DNA of 64,000 nt from Arthrobacter sp. B1805 (GTDB lineage Bacteria; Actinomycetota; Actinomycetes; Actinomycetales; Micrococcaceae), in contig NZ_PJIQ01000004.1 in the NCBI RefSeq assembly GCF_002929745.1, positions 233,124-297,123 of the forward strand. The letters are read 5' to 3'. A program made the position numbers and the translations under genes. The notes beneath the pieces were generated by a model, which did not search any database, had not been told where the DNA came from, and saw only the letters and a list, made by a program, of their open reading frames with translations. Numbering within the stretch: the first letter of the stretch is position 1; every line of letters starts with the position of its first letter. Below, one piece after another: positions 52,649 to 61,267 of the stretch.

Positions 52649-53626
52649 GTGGGTTCGCGGAAGCACGACGCACCACCGATTCCGGCCTCCGCCAGAGCCT
52701 GGCTGACAGCGGCGCTCACCCTCGTCGTCGTCCTGGTTCTCCTCTTCTATCCCCGCGTCGCGTCGGACGGGGCTCTGCGATCCTCTGCGCGTGCCGACGC
52801 TGGCACCGGCCGTGATCGTCGTCCTGGCCGCCGTGCTCTTCGCGCTCGTCCTTCCGCGCCCCGTGCTTGGCCTCGAGTCACTCCGCCCAGTGCGCATGCG
52901 CCATTCACTGTTCCTTGCGACCCGGCGAGTGGGTCGCCGCCCCTCCCCTGGTACCCGGTCGTCTTCGCCGTGGCAGTAGCCGTCAGCGCGGGGACAGCGG
53001 GTGCCGCCGTGCTGGGCAGCGCACAGGCCTCGGGCCGGGCAGCGGCGGCGCTCCAGAACGGCGGCGACGTGCGGGCGGTGTTTCCGTCTGCCTCGGACTC
53101 ACGGATCGCTGTTCTGTCTGACAGGGCCGTTCCTCCGGAGGGGGCTGTGGCTTCTCGCGTGCTGAGGATGCCGACCGATGTCGATGGAGTGGCCGCTGAA
53201 CTGGTCGCCTCGATACGGCAACGTGCCCGGACCACTCACAGCACAGGACGTCGTCGATGCCGACCGTCTGAGTGATGCCCTGCAGTCGTCCGTCGACGTT
53301 CCGGAACCGGCGCTCGACCTGCAACCCACAATCCGGCAGGTACGCCTGCAGGTCGCCTGGCAGCCCGAGCCCGGGCTGCCGCCCGAATCGGTCGCAGGAC
53401 TCCTGGGCACCCTCCGCTCCTTCCTGGGATCGGAGGCCGCGGTGCTCATCCTGGTCGACCACCCCATGGGTGCAGCGGCGGCTGACCGCGTGATCGACCC
53501 GTCCTCCTCCAGTTCCGCTGCAACAGCACCCCGTCCTGCCGGACGGCGTGCTGTTGCAACGACACACGACGTCATCGAGGTGCCGCAGGAGTACAGAAAA
53601 GGCCAGCGGACGGTGGACGAGCACTA
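52649..53626 (+). pseudogene. Frameshifted membrane-protein gene, possibly FtsX-like permease remnant
   Basis: Coding-like sequence (high GC3, sensible protein) moves between two frames. GTG 52649, with AAGGGAAGG upstream, gives a helix AWLTAALTLVVVLVLLFYPR. The other frame then gives PAVIVVLAAVLFALVLPRPV (about 52800-52860). The first frame resumes with WYPVVFAVAVAVSAGTAG (about 52950) up to about 53230. The second frame again gives DADRLSDALQSSVDVPEPAL and VAGLLGTLRSFLGSEAAVLI to the stop at 53626. This looks like one ancestral gene with at least three frameshifts. The helix-plus-extracytoplasmic layout recalls FtsX-type permeases, but that identity is tentative. Confidence 0.5.
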
Positions 53627-53788
53627 GGTAGAGGCAGGGCAAGCGCAGGTTCTGCGCACTGCTCGTGCAGGATTGCGAGCATTCACTCAGGATCAGGGCA
53701 GTTCGGGATTCCTCGGCGATCCCGTTGCTACTTTTCTGGCAGTGCTGGCGCTGGGTCAGCCGCTCGGAAGCCCCTTCAGGAGTCCCAC

Positions 53789-54025
53789 ATGTTCCTCGTT
53801 TCGAACACCCGCATGAATGTCCTCCCCCGCCTGGTCCGTAAGGAAGACGGCGCCACCGCCGTCGAGTACGGCATCATGGTCGCCCTCATCGCCGTCGTCA
53901 TCATCGCCGCTGTCACGCTGCTCGGCGGCAACTTGCAGGGCAGCTTCCAGTCGATTGCTTGCCAAATTCAGGGTCAGGTTGTCAACGCTGCCGGTGACGG
54001 TTGCGCCGCTCCCCCTGCTCCGTAA
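53789..54025 (+). CDS. flp: Flp/Fap-type pilin
   Basis: 78-aa major pilin precursor of the Tad pilus. A short basic leader is followed by the type IVb cleavage motif: cleavage is expected after Gly in EDGATAVEYGIMVAL, leaving ATAVEYG with Glu at position 5. The hydrophobic assembly helix is GIMVALIAVVIIAAVTLLGG. Two cysteines lie in the C-terminal part (SIACQIQG and GDGCAAPPAP). ATG 53789 is used; ATG 53813 would give a shorter leader. First gene of the Tad operon, followed by a strong hairpin. Confidence 0.93.
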   Translation: MFLVSNTRMNVLPRLVRKEDGATAVEYGIMVALIAVVIIAAVTLLGGNLQGSFQSIACQIQGQVVNAAGDGCAAPPAP

Positions 54026-54041
54026 CGCACGTCCGCACTAC

Positions 54042-54077
54042 GGAAGTGGGAGCGGCTCGAAGGCCGCTCCCACTTCC
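54042..54077 (+). terminator. Strong hairpin between flp and tadE
   Basis: A 15-bp perfect stem (GGAAGTGGGAGCGGC and complement) with a 6-nt loop, 16 nt after flp and 18 nt before tadE. No T-run follows. It probably attenuates transcription or protects the flp message, so that pilin is made in excess of the assembly proteins. Confidence 0.65.
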
Positions 54078-54095
54078 CCGCAAAGGCAGTGTCTG

Positions 54096-54488
54096 ATGAG
54101 CAAGAATCATGAGCGCGGTGCAGTAGCAGTAGAGATGGCGCTCCTCCTGCCCGTCCTCATCCTTCTGCTCCTGGGCATCATGGAGTTCGGGCGTGCGTTC
54201 AACGCCCAGGTCACCCTGACCAATGCGGCGAGGGAGGGCGTCCGCGTGATGGCCATTTCCAAGAACGCAGCCACTGCCCGGTCCTCGACCGTGACTGCCG
54301 CCGGCACACTGCGTCCCCTGCTGACCAACGCGAACATCGCCATCTCGGTCCCCGGAGCCACGACGGCGAACCCGTGCCCTTCCGGCGGCACCGCCACCGT
54401 GACCATCACCTACACGCTGAGCACTCTGACGAAGATCGCCGGGCCGTTCTCGATGACGGGGAAGGGAGTCATGCTGTGCGGAGGGTGA
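54096..54488 (+). CDS. tadE: TadE-like pseudopilin
   Basis: 130-aa protein with the TadE N-terminus: ERGAVAVEMALLLPVLILLLL then GIMEFGRAFNAQVTLTNAAR. The G/AVAVE motif resembles a prepilin cleavage site with Glu at +5. The rest is extracytoplasmic and ends with a Cys (VMLCGG). It is a minor pseudopilin of the Tad pilus. ATG 54096 is used. The last 13 nt overlap the next gene. Confidence 0.88.
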   Translation: MSKNHERGAVAVEMALLLPVLILLLLGIMEFGRAFNAQVTLTNAAREGVRVMAISKNAATARSSTVTAAGTLRPLLTNANIAISVPGATTANPCPSGGTATVTITYTLSTLTKIAGPFSMTGKGVMLCGG

Positions 54489-55519
54489 GGCAGGGCGCGA
54501 TCGTGCGCCGACCGGATCACGAGCAGGGCGCTGTCAGCGTCGTCGTCGCACTCCTGATGGTCGTCCTCCTGGGCTTCGCCGCCCTGGCCGTCGACGTCGG
54601 GCTCCTCTACTCGGAGAAGGCACAACTGCAGAACGGTGCGGACGCCGGAGCGTTGGCCATCGCGCAGAAGTGCGCCACGAACCTCGACCACGCGGAGTGC
54701 GCCACCACCTCTCCCCTCGCCCGGAGCCTCGCCAACAGCAATGCGCTCGACGCCCGCAGCAACGTGGCGGACATCGTTGTGGACAAGACCGCCCGCAAGG
54801 TATCGGTCACGACAGGCGCCATGGAGCAGGGTGGCACGCCGAACCGGGTCTCCCTCATCTTCGCCAATGCCCTGGGTATCGGATCCAGCGAAGTGACGGC
54901 AACCTCGAGCGCTGTCTGGGGTAGTCCCACCAAGGGCATCGCTCCCTTTCCGCTGGCCTTCTCCATCTGCCAGGTCCAGGGTCAGGTCGGTGGCTCGCTC
55001 CAACTGCTGCAGTCCCACGGAACCGGGGCCAACCCGAGCTGCAACTACGGTCCGTCGGGAGCCACGGTTCCGGGCGGATTCGGCTGGCTCGTGCAGCAGT
55101 CGGGGCAGTGCGGCGCCTTCGTCGACATCGCCGTCCAGCTGGGCGGCAGTGACACGGGAAATGACGGCCCAAGCCATTGCAATGCCATCCTCAACCAGTG
55201 GGGAGCCGACCTCGCAGCCGGCAAACCCGTCACCGTCCTGCTTCCCGTGTTCGACCAGGTGACCGGTACGGGCGGTGGTGCGCAGTACCACCTCGTGTAT
55301 TTCGCGGCCTACGACCTCAAGGGCTGGGCTTTCTCCGGCAACAACAACCTGCCGATGACGTACAACCCGACAGTGACACAGGGCGGCGTCACCAAGAGCT
55401 GCACCGGAAACTGCCGCGGCGTCATCGGGACGTTCATCGAGTACGTCTCCCTCGCCGACGGGTACACGCTCGGTCCTGTCACCAGCGGCGGCGTGACCGT
55501 CGTCCGCCCTTCGCTCTGA
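54476..55519 (+). CDS. TadG-like pilus assembly protein (TadE/G-type)
   Basis: 347-aa protein. After a short basic N-terminus comes the TadG-type helix DHEQGAVSVVVALLMVVLLG, continuing FAALAVDVGLLYSEKAQLQN and GADAGALAIAQ. This is followed by a large extracytoplasmic region with paired cysteines (KCATNLDHAEC, SCNYG, GQCGAF, SCTGNC). GTG 54476 has AAGGGAG 8 nt upstream and overlaps tadE. The Cys pairs suggest a disulphide-stabilised exterior. It is expected to be a minor component of the Flp pilus. Confidence 0.85.
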   Translation: MRRVRQGAIVRRPDHEQGAVSVVVALLMVVLLGFAALAVDVGLLYSEKAQLQNGADAGALAIAQKCATNLDHAECATTSPLARSLANSNALDARSNVADIVVDKTARKVSVTTGAMEQGGTPNRVSLIFANALGIGSSEVTATSSAVWGSPTKGIAPFPLAFSICQVQGQVGGSLQLLQSHGTGANPSCNYGPSGATVPGGFGWLVQQSGQCGAFVDIAVQLGGSDTGNDGPSHCNAILNQWGADLAAGKPVTVLLPVFDQVTGTGGGAQYHLVYFAAYDLKGWAFSGNNNLPMTYNPTVTQGGVTKSCTGNCRGVIGTFIEYVSLADGYTLGPVTSGGVTVVRPSL

Positions 55520-55530
55520 AAGTCCACACC

Positions 55531-56295
55531 ATGAAATCCCGTCTCCTGGCCGGCGTCGCCGCCGTCGTCCTCGCGCTCGTCGGAGCCATGATGCTGTTCG
55601 GCTACGCGCAGGGTGCGGAAGCCCGTGCTGTCGAGGGTCTCGATCCTGTCGACGTGCTGGTCGTCGCGACGGCGGTCCCGGCGGGAACTACCGCGGAAGA
55701 GCTCATGCCCTTCCTCACCACGCAGTCGCTGCCCGCTACCGCCGTCAGCCCGAGTGCCCTCAAGGACCTCGAAGCCTCCAAGGGCAAGGTGACCGCCGTC
55801 GACCTGATGCCCGGCGAGCAGGTGCTCGCCGAACGCCTCGTCGATCCGAAGGACGCGGCGGCGGCCGCGAGCGTCGACGTCCCGGACGGCCTGCAGGAGG
55901 TCTCGTTCACGATCGAGCCGGACCGTGCGGTCGGTGGCAGGATCGCCCCGGGCGACACCGTCGGCATCTTCATCGGGCTGGGGTCGGGTGGGCTCGAGGA
56001 CGAGCCCGACGTCCCCACGACGAAGCTCGCGCTCCACAGGATCCTCGTGACGTCCGTGCAGCGCGCACCCGCCGCGGTCGCCGTCGACCCGGCTGCGACC
56101 CCCGAGGAACAGGCGCGCGCCGAAGCGGAAGCGCTGCCGTCCGGCTCCCTCATGCTGACCGTCGCGGTGGACACCGCGCAGGCCACGAAGATCGTCCACG
56201 CGAACCAGAACGCCTCCCTGTGGCTGAGCAAGGAGACGGCAGCCACCGTCGAGGGTGACTCTCCGATCATCCAGAACAAGGAACTGTACCGATGA
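55531..56295 (+). CDS. cpaB: Flp pilus assembly protein CpaB (RcpC)
   Basis: 254-aa membrane-anchored protein. The N-terminal helix is RLLAGVAAVVLALVGAMMLF. The SAF/AFP-like domain (VDVLVVATAVPAGTTAEELM) is followed by the conserved VDLMPGEQVLAERLVDP and the RcpC/CpaB domain (VSFTIEPDRAVGGRIAPGDT). The ATG 55531 start is 11 nt after the TadG-like stop. CpaB usually guides the pilus through the envelope; in Gram-positives it probably sits outside the membrane. Overlaps cpaE by 4 nt. Confidence 0.9.
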   Translation: MKSRLLAGVAAVVLALVGAMMLFGYAQGAEARAVEGLDPVDVLVVATAVPAGTTAEELMPFLTTQSLPATAVSPSALKDLEASKGKVTAVDLMPGEQVLAERLVDPKDAAAAASVDVPDGLQEVSFTIEPDRAVGGRIAPGDTVGIFIGLGSGGLEDEPDVPTTKLALHRILVTSVQRAPAAVAVDPAATPEEQARAEAEALPSGSLMLTVAVDTAQATKIVHANQNASLWLSKETAATVEGDSPIIQNKELYR

Positions 56296-57488
56296 GCAGA
56301 TTCGTCCTGATCACGCCGAGTTCGGAGTTCGAGCAGAAGGTCCGCCTGGCCGTGGCGGGAGGCTTGCAGGGCCACGTGAAGAGCCTTCCGGCGAGCATCC
56401 TCACCGGCGACATGGACCCCCTTCTCGAGCAGTTGGCCCTGGAACGGCCGGAGGTTCTCCTCTTCGGACCCGGCATCCCCGTCGAGGACGCCCTGCGGCT
56501 GGCCGTCGTCGTCGACGTGAAGTTCCCCGAGGTCAGTGTGGTCCTCGTCCATGACGACCAGCCCGAGATCGCCCTGCAGGCCATGCGTTCCGGAGTGCGG
56601 GACATCCTCTCACCGCTGGCCGACGTCCCCAGCATCCGGGCGCAGCTCGAGCGGGCGTGCCAGGCGTCCGCGTCCCGGCAACGCACCGGAGAGCAACACC
56701 CCGGCCAGAAGCAGAGCGGGCTCGTCATCGGCGTCTTCTCCCCCAAGGGTGGGGTCGGCAAGACCACTATCGCCACCAACCTCGCCGTCGGGCTCGGGAA
56801 GATCGCGCCCATGAGCGTCGTCATCGTCGACCTCGACCTCCAGTTCGGCGACGTCGCCACCGGCCTGTACCTGAACCCCGAATATTCGGTGCTCGACGCG
56901 GTGTCGGGGGCCGCCACGCAGGACTCCATGGTGCTGAAGGCCTTCCTGACGGCCCACCCGTCCGGTGTCTATGCGCTGTGCGGGCCCCGCAATCCGGCCG
57001 ATGCGGATCGCGTCACCTCCGAACAGATCACGCGCCTCCTCCAGCAGCTCGCCCTCGAGTTCCGCTACGTCGTCGTCGACACGGGCCCCGGGTTGACCGA
57101 ACCCAGCCTCGCCGCCATGGAGCAGTGCACCGACGCCGTATGGGTCACCGGCATGGACGTGCCCAGCGTGCGCGGCCTCCGGACCGGGCTCGACGTGCTC
57201 CACCAGCTCAACCTCCTGCCCGAGACCCGACATGTCGTCCTGAACTTCGCGGACACCAGGACGGGGCTCTCCGTGCAGGACATCGAAGCGACGCTCGGCG
57301 CACCGGTGGACGTCTCCATCCCGCGCTCGCGCGCACTCACCCTCGCCACCAACAGGGGCGTTCCCCTGCTGCAGGACAAGGTCCGCGATCCGGCGACCAA
57401 GAGCCTCACGGAGCTCGTCCAGCGGTTCGACCACGCATGGCGTGCGGCATCCCAGCGCAAGCTCCACCGGCGGGTGGTGGTCCGGTGA
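56292..57488 (+). CDS. cpaE: Pilus assembly ATPase CpaE (ParA/MinD-like)
   Basis: 398-aa protein. Residues 1-125 form a receiver-like domain without a clear phospho-acceptor pattern. The MinD/ParA domain follows with the deviant Walker A VFSPKGGVGKTTIATNLAVG, VVIVDLDLQFGDVATGLYL and FRYVVVDTGPGLTEPSLAAM. It is thought to localise the Tad secretion system at the cell pole. It overlaps cpaB upstream and cpaF downstream (GTGA). Confidence 0.92.
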   Translation: MSRFVLITPSSEFEQKVRLAVAGGLQGHVKSLPASILTGDMDPLLEQLALERPEVLLFGPGIPVEDALRLAVVVDVKFPEVSVVLVHDDQPEIALQAMRSGVRDILSPLADVPSIRAQLERACQASASRQRTGEQHPGQKQSGLVIGVFSPKGGVGKTTIATNLAVGLGKIAPMSVVIVDLDLQFGDVATGLYLNPEYSVLDAVSGAATQDSMVLKAFLTAHPSGVYALCGPRNPADADRVTSEQITRLLQQLALEFRYVVVDTGPGLTEPSLAAMEQCTDAVWVTGMDVPSVRGLRTGLDVLHQLNLLPETRHVVLNFADTRTGLSVQDIEATLGAPVDVSIPRSRALTLATNRGVPLLQDKVRDPATKSLTELVQRFDHAWRAASQRKLHRRVVVR

Positions 57489-58924
57489 AGCTCTCCGCCC
57501 GCATCGAGGCCGCGGGGCTCGCCGCCGCGCCTGTCGCCGTCGAGCCCGAAGCCGCCGTCGCACCCCAAGAACCGAAGGCGCCCACCCTCGCCCCCGCCGC
57601 CGCCGTCCGGGACCCGGCGGACAGGCCGGGATCGGCGAAGGTCGATGTCTTCGCCGGCCTCAAGCAGCGCGCGGCATCCGCACTCTTCGAGAGGATGGGC
57701 ACGCGCGCAGGCGACACCTCGATCACGGAGGAGGACCTGAAGGGCATCGCCCGCGAGGAACTGAGCCTCATCATCGACTCCGAACAGGTGCCGCTCAGTC
57801 CGGACGAACGGCGCCGCCTCATCCAGGACGTGGCGGACGACGTCCTCGGCTTCGGTCCGCTCCAGCGTCTCCTCGACGACCCGACGGTCACCGAGATCAT
57901 GGTCAACCGGATGGACCAGATCTACATGGAGCAGAAGGGCCGCCTGACCCTCAGCGACTCCCGCTTCAGCTCGGAGGAACACCTGCGCCGCGTCATCGAG
58001 CGCATCGTGTCGAAGGTCGGTCGGCGCATCGACGAGTCCTCGCCCTTCGTCGACGCACGGCTGGAGGACGGATCCCGTGTCAACGCCGTCATCCCCCCGC
58101 TGGCGGTCAACGGTTCGTCGCTGACCATCCGGAAGTTCAGCAAGGTGCCCCTGACGGTGCAGAACCTCATCGACTTCGGCACGTTGACCCCGGAGATGGC
58201 GGAACTGCTCGACGCCTGCGTGAAGGCGAAGCTCAACATCATCGTCTCCGGTGGCACGGGTACCGGAAAGACGACACTCCTCAACGTGCTCTCCTCCTTC
58301 CTCCCCGACGACGAACGCATCGTCACCATCGAGGACGCCGTCGAACTCCAGATCCAGCAGCAGCACGTGGTCCGGCTGGAGAGCCGTCCGCCCAACACGG
58401 AGGGCAAGGGAGCGGTGTCCATCCGCGATCTCGTGCGCAACTCCCTCCGCATGCGGCCCGACCGCATCGTCATCGGCGAGGTGCGTGGCGGTGAATCCCT
58501 GGACATGCTGCAAGCCATGAACACGGGCCACGACGGCTCACTCTCCACGGTGCACGCGAACTCGCCGCGGGACGCCGTCGCCCGTCTGGAGACGCTCGTC
58601 CTCATGGCCGGCATGGATCTGCCCCTGCGCGCGATCCGCGAGCAGCTGGCCTCCGCCGTCAACCTCGTGGTCCAGATCTCGCGCCTCCGCGACGGAAGCC
58701 GCCGCATCACGCACGTGACGGAAGTGCAGGGCATGGAGGGCGACGTCGTCACCCTCCAGGACGCCTTCGTCTTCGACTACTCGGCCGGGGTGGACCAGAA
58801 GGGCCGCTTCCTCGGGAAGCCCGTACCCACAGGCATCCGCCCGCGGTTCATGGAGCGCTTCGAGGACATGGGCATCACGGTGTCCCCGGCGGTCTTCGGA
58901 GCCATGCCGGTGCGCGGACGATAG
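57485..58924 (+). CDS. cpaF: Pilus assembly ATPase CpaF (TadA)
   Basis: 479-aa type II/IV secretion ATPase powering pilus polymerisation. An N-terminal Ala/Pro-rich segment precedes the three-helix and ATPase domains. Walker A is IVSGGTGTGKTTLLNVLSSF (about residues 252-271). It also has IVTIEDAVELQI, RPDRIVIGEVRGGESLDMLQ (Asp and Walker B region) and MNTGHDGSLSTVHANSPRDA (His box). GTG 57485 is used. It overlaps cpaE by 4 nt and is 3 nt from tadB. Confidence 0.95.
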   Translation: MKLSARIEAAGLAAAPVAVEPEAAVAPQEPKAPTLAPAAAVRDPADRPGSAKVDVFAGLKQRAASALFERMGTRAGDTSITEEDLKGIAREELSLIIDSEQVPLSPDERRRLIQDVADDVLGFGPLQRLLDDPTVTEIMVNRMDQIYMEQKGRLTLSDSRFSSEEHLRRVIERIVSKVGRRIDESSPFVDARLEDGSRVNAVIPPLAVNGSSLTIRKFSKVPLTVQNLIDFGTLTPEMAELLDACVKAKLNIIVSGGTGTGKTTLLNVLSSFLPDDERIVTIEDAVELQIQQQHVVRLESRPPNTEGKGAVSIRDLVRNSLRMRPDRIVIGEVRGGESLDMLQAMNTGHDGSLSTVHANSPRDAVARLETLVLMAGMDLPLRAIREQLASAVNLVVQISRLRDGSRRITHVTEVQGMEGDVVTLQDAFVFDYSAGVDQKGRFLGKPVPTGIRPRFMERFEDMGITVSPAVFGAMPVRGR

Positions 58925-58927
58925 CCC

Positions 58928-59863
58928 ATGATGATCCTCTTCGCCGGTGGCATGGTGCTCGTGCTCGGTGCCATCGGCCTGGCCCTCGCAGCGCTCCGCC
59001 CCCTGCAGTCGCCGGTACCCCTCGACCGCCGTCGACCGCCCGTCGAGCACCCCGACTCGCAGCTGTCACGGTTCGCGGGAGCTGCCGGCCGTGCCATGGA
59101 GTCCTACCTGCAGCGGCACCCCCTGCGCTTCCTGCACCAGGGCGTGCTGGAGACCGCGGGGGTGAAACTGGGCCAGGCCGAGGTGTACCTCCTCATCGTC
59201 ATCGGTGGTTTCACGGGCCTGCTGCTCGGCTGGGTCCTGCTCGCGCCCGTGATCGGGATCCTGCTGTTCCTGCTCTCGCCCGCGGTGGCGCACCTGGTGG
59301 TCGCCTTCCTGACCGGTCGACGACGGCGCCGGTTCGACTCCCAGCTCGGCGACACCCTTCAGCTCCTCACGGGCGGCCTGCGCGCCGGCCACAGCATCCT
59401 CCGCGCGATCGACGCGGCGGCAACCGAGGCGGACAGTCCGACGTCGGAGGAGATGCGCAGGATCGTGGCGGAGACCAGTCTCGGCAAGGACCTCCTCGCC
59501 TCGCTCATGGACACCTCCCACCGCATGCAGAACGAGGACTTCGCATGGATCGCCCAGGCCATCCAGATCAACCGTGAGGTGGGCGGGGACCTCGCAGACG
59601 TCCTGGACCAGGTGGGGCACACGATCCGCGAGCGCACCGAGATCAAGGGCCACATCCGTGCCCTTGCGGCAGAGGGCAAGTTCTCGGCCTACATCCTCGC
59701 CGCACTGCCGTTCGGCATCGCGCTCATGCTGACCGTGGTCAGCCCGGGCTATGTGGACCCGCTCTTCACCAAACCGCTCGGCTGGGTGATGCTCGGAGCC
59801 GCGGCCGTCATGATGACGATCGGCGGGCTCTGGCTCCGCAAGATCATCGACCTGAAGTTCTGA
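58928..59863 (+). CDS. tadB: Flp pilus inner-membrane platform protein TadB
   Basis: 311-aa membrane protein with an N-terminal helix, a central pair of helices (VYLLIVIGGFTGLLLGWVLL) and the T2SF domain (LGDTLQLLTGGLRAGHSILR then AIDAA; WIAQAIQINREVGGDLADVL). A C-terminal pair of helices follows (FGIALMLTVVSPGYVDPLF and WVMLGAAAVMMTIGGLWL). It pairs with TadC to form the platform on which CpaF acts. It begins 3 nt after cpaF. Confidence 0.92.
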   Translation: MMILFAGGMVLVLGAIGLALAALRPLQSPVPLDRRRPPVEHPDSQLSRFAGAAGRAMESYLQRHPLRFLHQGVLETAGVKLGQAEVYLLIVIGGFTGLLLGWVLLAPVIGILLFLLSPAVAHLVVAFLTGRRRRRFDSQLGDTLQLLTGGLRAGHSILRAIDAAATEADSPTSEEMRRIVAETSLGKDLLASLMDTSHRMQNEDFAWIAQAIQINREVGGDLADVLDQVGHTIRERTEIKGHIRALAAEGKFSAYILAALPFGIALMLTVVSPGYVDPLFTKPLGWVMLGAAAVMMTIGGLWLRKIIDLKF

Positions 59864-59875
59864 GGAGTACCGCCC

Positions 59876-60757
59876 GTGGACCTGATCCTGCTCGTCTCCC
59901 TTCTCCTGACGTCGGTGCCGATCGGCTACTTCAGCTGGGCCCTGCTGACCTCGGACACGAAGGTCCGCCGCCTCGTGAGGAACAACCTCAACCAAGGCAT
60001 CGGCACCGCAGGTGCTTCGGCAGAACGACGCAACCACCTGCTGCGTCTGGGCAGGCGCCTCACCCCGCAGGCGTACGTCCTGAAGCTGGACCACCTGCTC
60101 GCCCTCGCCGGACGACCCGCCGCCATGCCGCTGGAGAAGGTGCTGACGGCCAAGCCCCTGCTCGGCCTGGCCGGAGGCCTCGCCGGCCTGCTTCTGGTGC
60201 AATCCCAGCCGGACAAGCTCTTCGTGCTCCTCGCCCTCTTCATCACGCTGCTCGGATACTTCGTGCCTGATCTCCTGCTGTACAGCAAGGGGCAGGAACG
60301 CCAGAAGGCCATGGCCCTCGAACTCGCCAACACGCTCGACCAGATGCTCATCTCGGTGGAGGCAGGCCTCGGTTTCGAGAGTGCGATGCAGCGCGCCGGT
60401 GAGACGGGCAAGGGGCCCCTCGCGGAGGAACTCGTCCGCACACTGCAGGACATGCAGGTGGGGCGCAGCAGGCGCGAGGCCTACCTCGCGATGGCCGATC
60501 GCAGCAACGTCCCCGAACTCCGCAGCTTCGTCAAGGCGATCGTGCAGGCCGACGCGTACGGCATCGCACTGTCGGGGGTACTGCGCACCCAGGCCAAGGT
60601 GATGCGTGTCAAGCGCCGACAGCGTGCGGAGGAGAAGGCGATGAAACTGCCCGTCGCGGTGCTCTTCCCGCTGCTGCTGTTCATCTTCCCCGTGCTGTTC
60701 ATCGTGATCCTGGGGCCGGCCGTGCTCAACGTGATCGACACCTTCGCTGGACAGTGA
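59876..60757 (+). CDS. tadC: Flp pilus inner-membrane platform protein TadC
   Basis: 293-aa partner of TadB. N-terminal helix LILLVSLLLTSVPIGYFSW, then two central helices (LLGLAGGLAGLLLVQ and LFVLLALFITLLGYFVPDLL). The T2SF domain has ALELANTLDQMLISVEAGLG, GPLAEELVRTLQDMQ and VPELRSFVKAIVQADAYGIA, and the C-terminal helix is LPVAVLFPLLLFIFPVLFIV. It is the last gene of the Tad operon, 12 nt after tadB. No prepilin peptidase gene follows in this window. Confidence 0.92.
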   Translation: MDLILLVSLLLTSVPIGYFSWALLTSDTKVRRLVRNNLNQGIGTAGASAERRNHLLRLGRRLTPQAYVLKLDHLLALAGRPAAMPLEKVLTAKPLLGLAGGLAGLLLVQSQPDKLFVLLALFITLLGYFVPDLLLYSKGQERQKAMALELANTLDQMLISVEAGLGFESAMQRAGETGKGPLAEELVRTLQDMQVGRSRREAYLAMADRSNVPELRSFVKAIVQADAYGIALSGVLRTQAKVMRVKRRQRAEEKAMKLPVAVLFPLLLFIFPVLFIVILGPAVLNVIDTFAGQ

Positions 60758-60882
60758 GCGGTCCCGGGACGCTCTGTCCTCCCGGCGGACCGCAAGGACC
60801 GAAGCGCCGGGAGCGCCGGTACTGGCACGTCCTCTCAGCGGATGCCCGACAAACACGCAGCTTCCGGCCGTAGCGTGACTCC

Positions 60883-61257
60883 GTGCTCACAACCACGCCT
60901 GCGCTCCCGCCACTCGTCGACCTCGCAGTCCTCACCGAGCTCGAGGAGCAGCTGAACGATCCCCGACCGGCGAGGGCATTCGCCCGCGACTACATCCAGG
61001 GCTTCGAGGATCGCTACCTGCGCCTCCACGGCTCGATCGGCAACCGGGACCTGCCTGCCGCCCTGGAGGCCGCCCTCAGCCTGCGCGACGCCTCGATCAT
61101 GGTGGGTGCGGCCCGCCTGTCTGCAATGGCCACAATCCTCGAATCGGCCGTCGCGTACGAGGACCTGGGCGCTGCCCGTCACGTGCTGCCTGCCATCGAG
61201 CGCTGCGGGCTGGACACCATCAGCGAACTCGAGGCCCGTTACCTCGCATCACCCTGA
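60883..61257 (+). CDS. Hpt-like helical protein lacking the phospho-histidine
   Basis: 124-aa protein whose pattern follows histidine phosphotransfer domains: FARDYIQGFEDRYLRLHGSI, then NRDLPAALEAALSLRDASIM and VGAARLSAMATILESAV. In true Hpt domains the centre reads HxLKGxxxxxGA. Here the aligned segment is LSLRDASIMVGA, so the His position holds Leu65 and the following Lys is Arg68. It is either a non-phosphorylatable Hpt-like scaffold or inhibitor, or another four-helix protein. GTG 60883 is used. It lies 125 nt after tadC and is convergent with the response regulator (10-nt gap). Confidence 0.6.
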   Translation: MLTTTPALPPLVDLAVLTELEEQLNDPRPARAFARDYIQGFEDRYLRLHGSIGNRDLPAALEAALSLRDASIMVGAARLSAMATILESAVAYEDLGAARHVLPAIERCGLDTISELEARYLASP

Positions 61258-61267
61258 GCAGCGGGCG

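Noticed and set aside
57065..60856. Long minus-strand frames opposite cpaE/cpaF and tadB/tadC
   Set aside because: Antisense shadows with His/Asp/Arg-rich composition; the Tad genes on the plus strand are clear.
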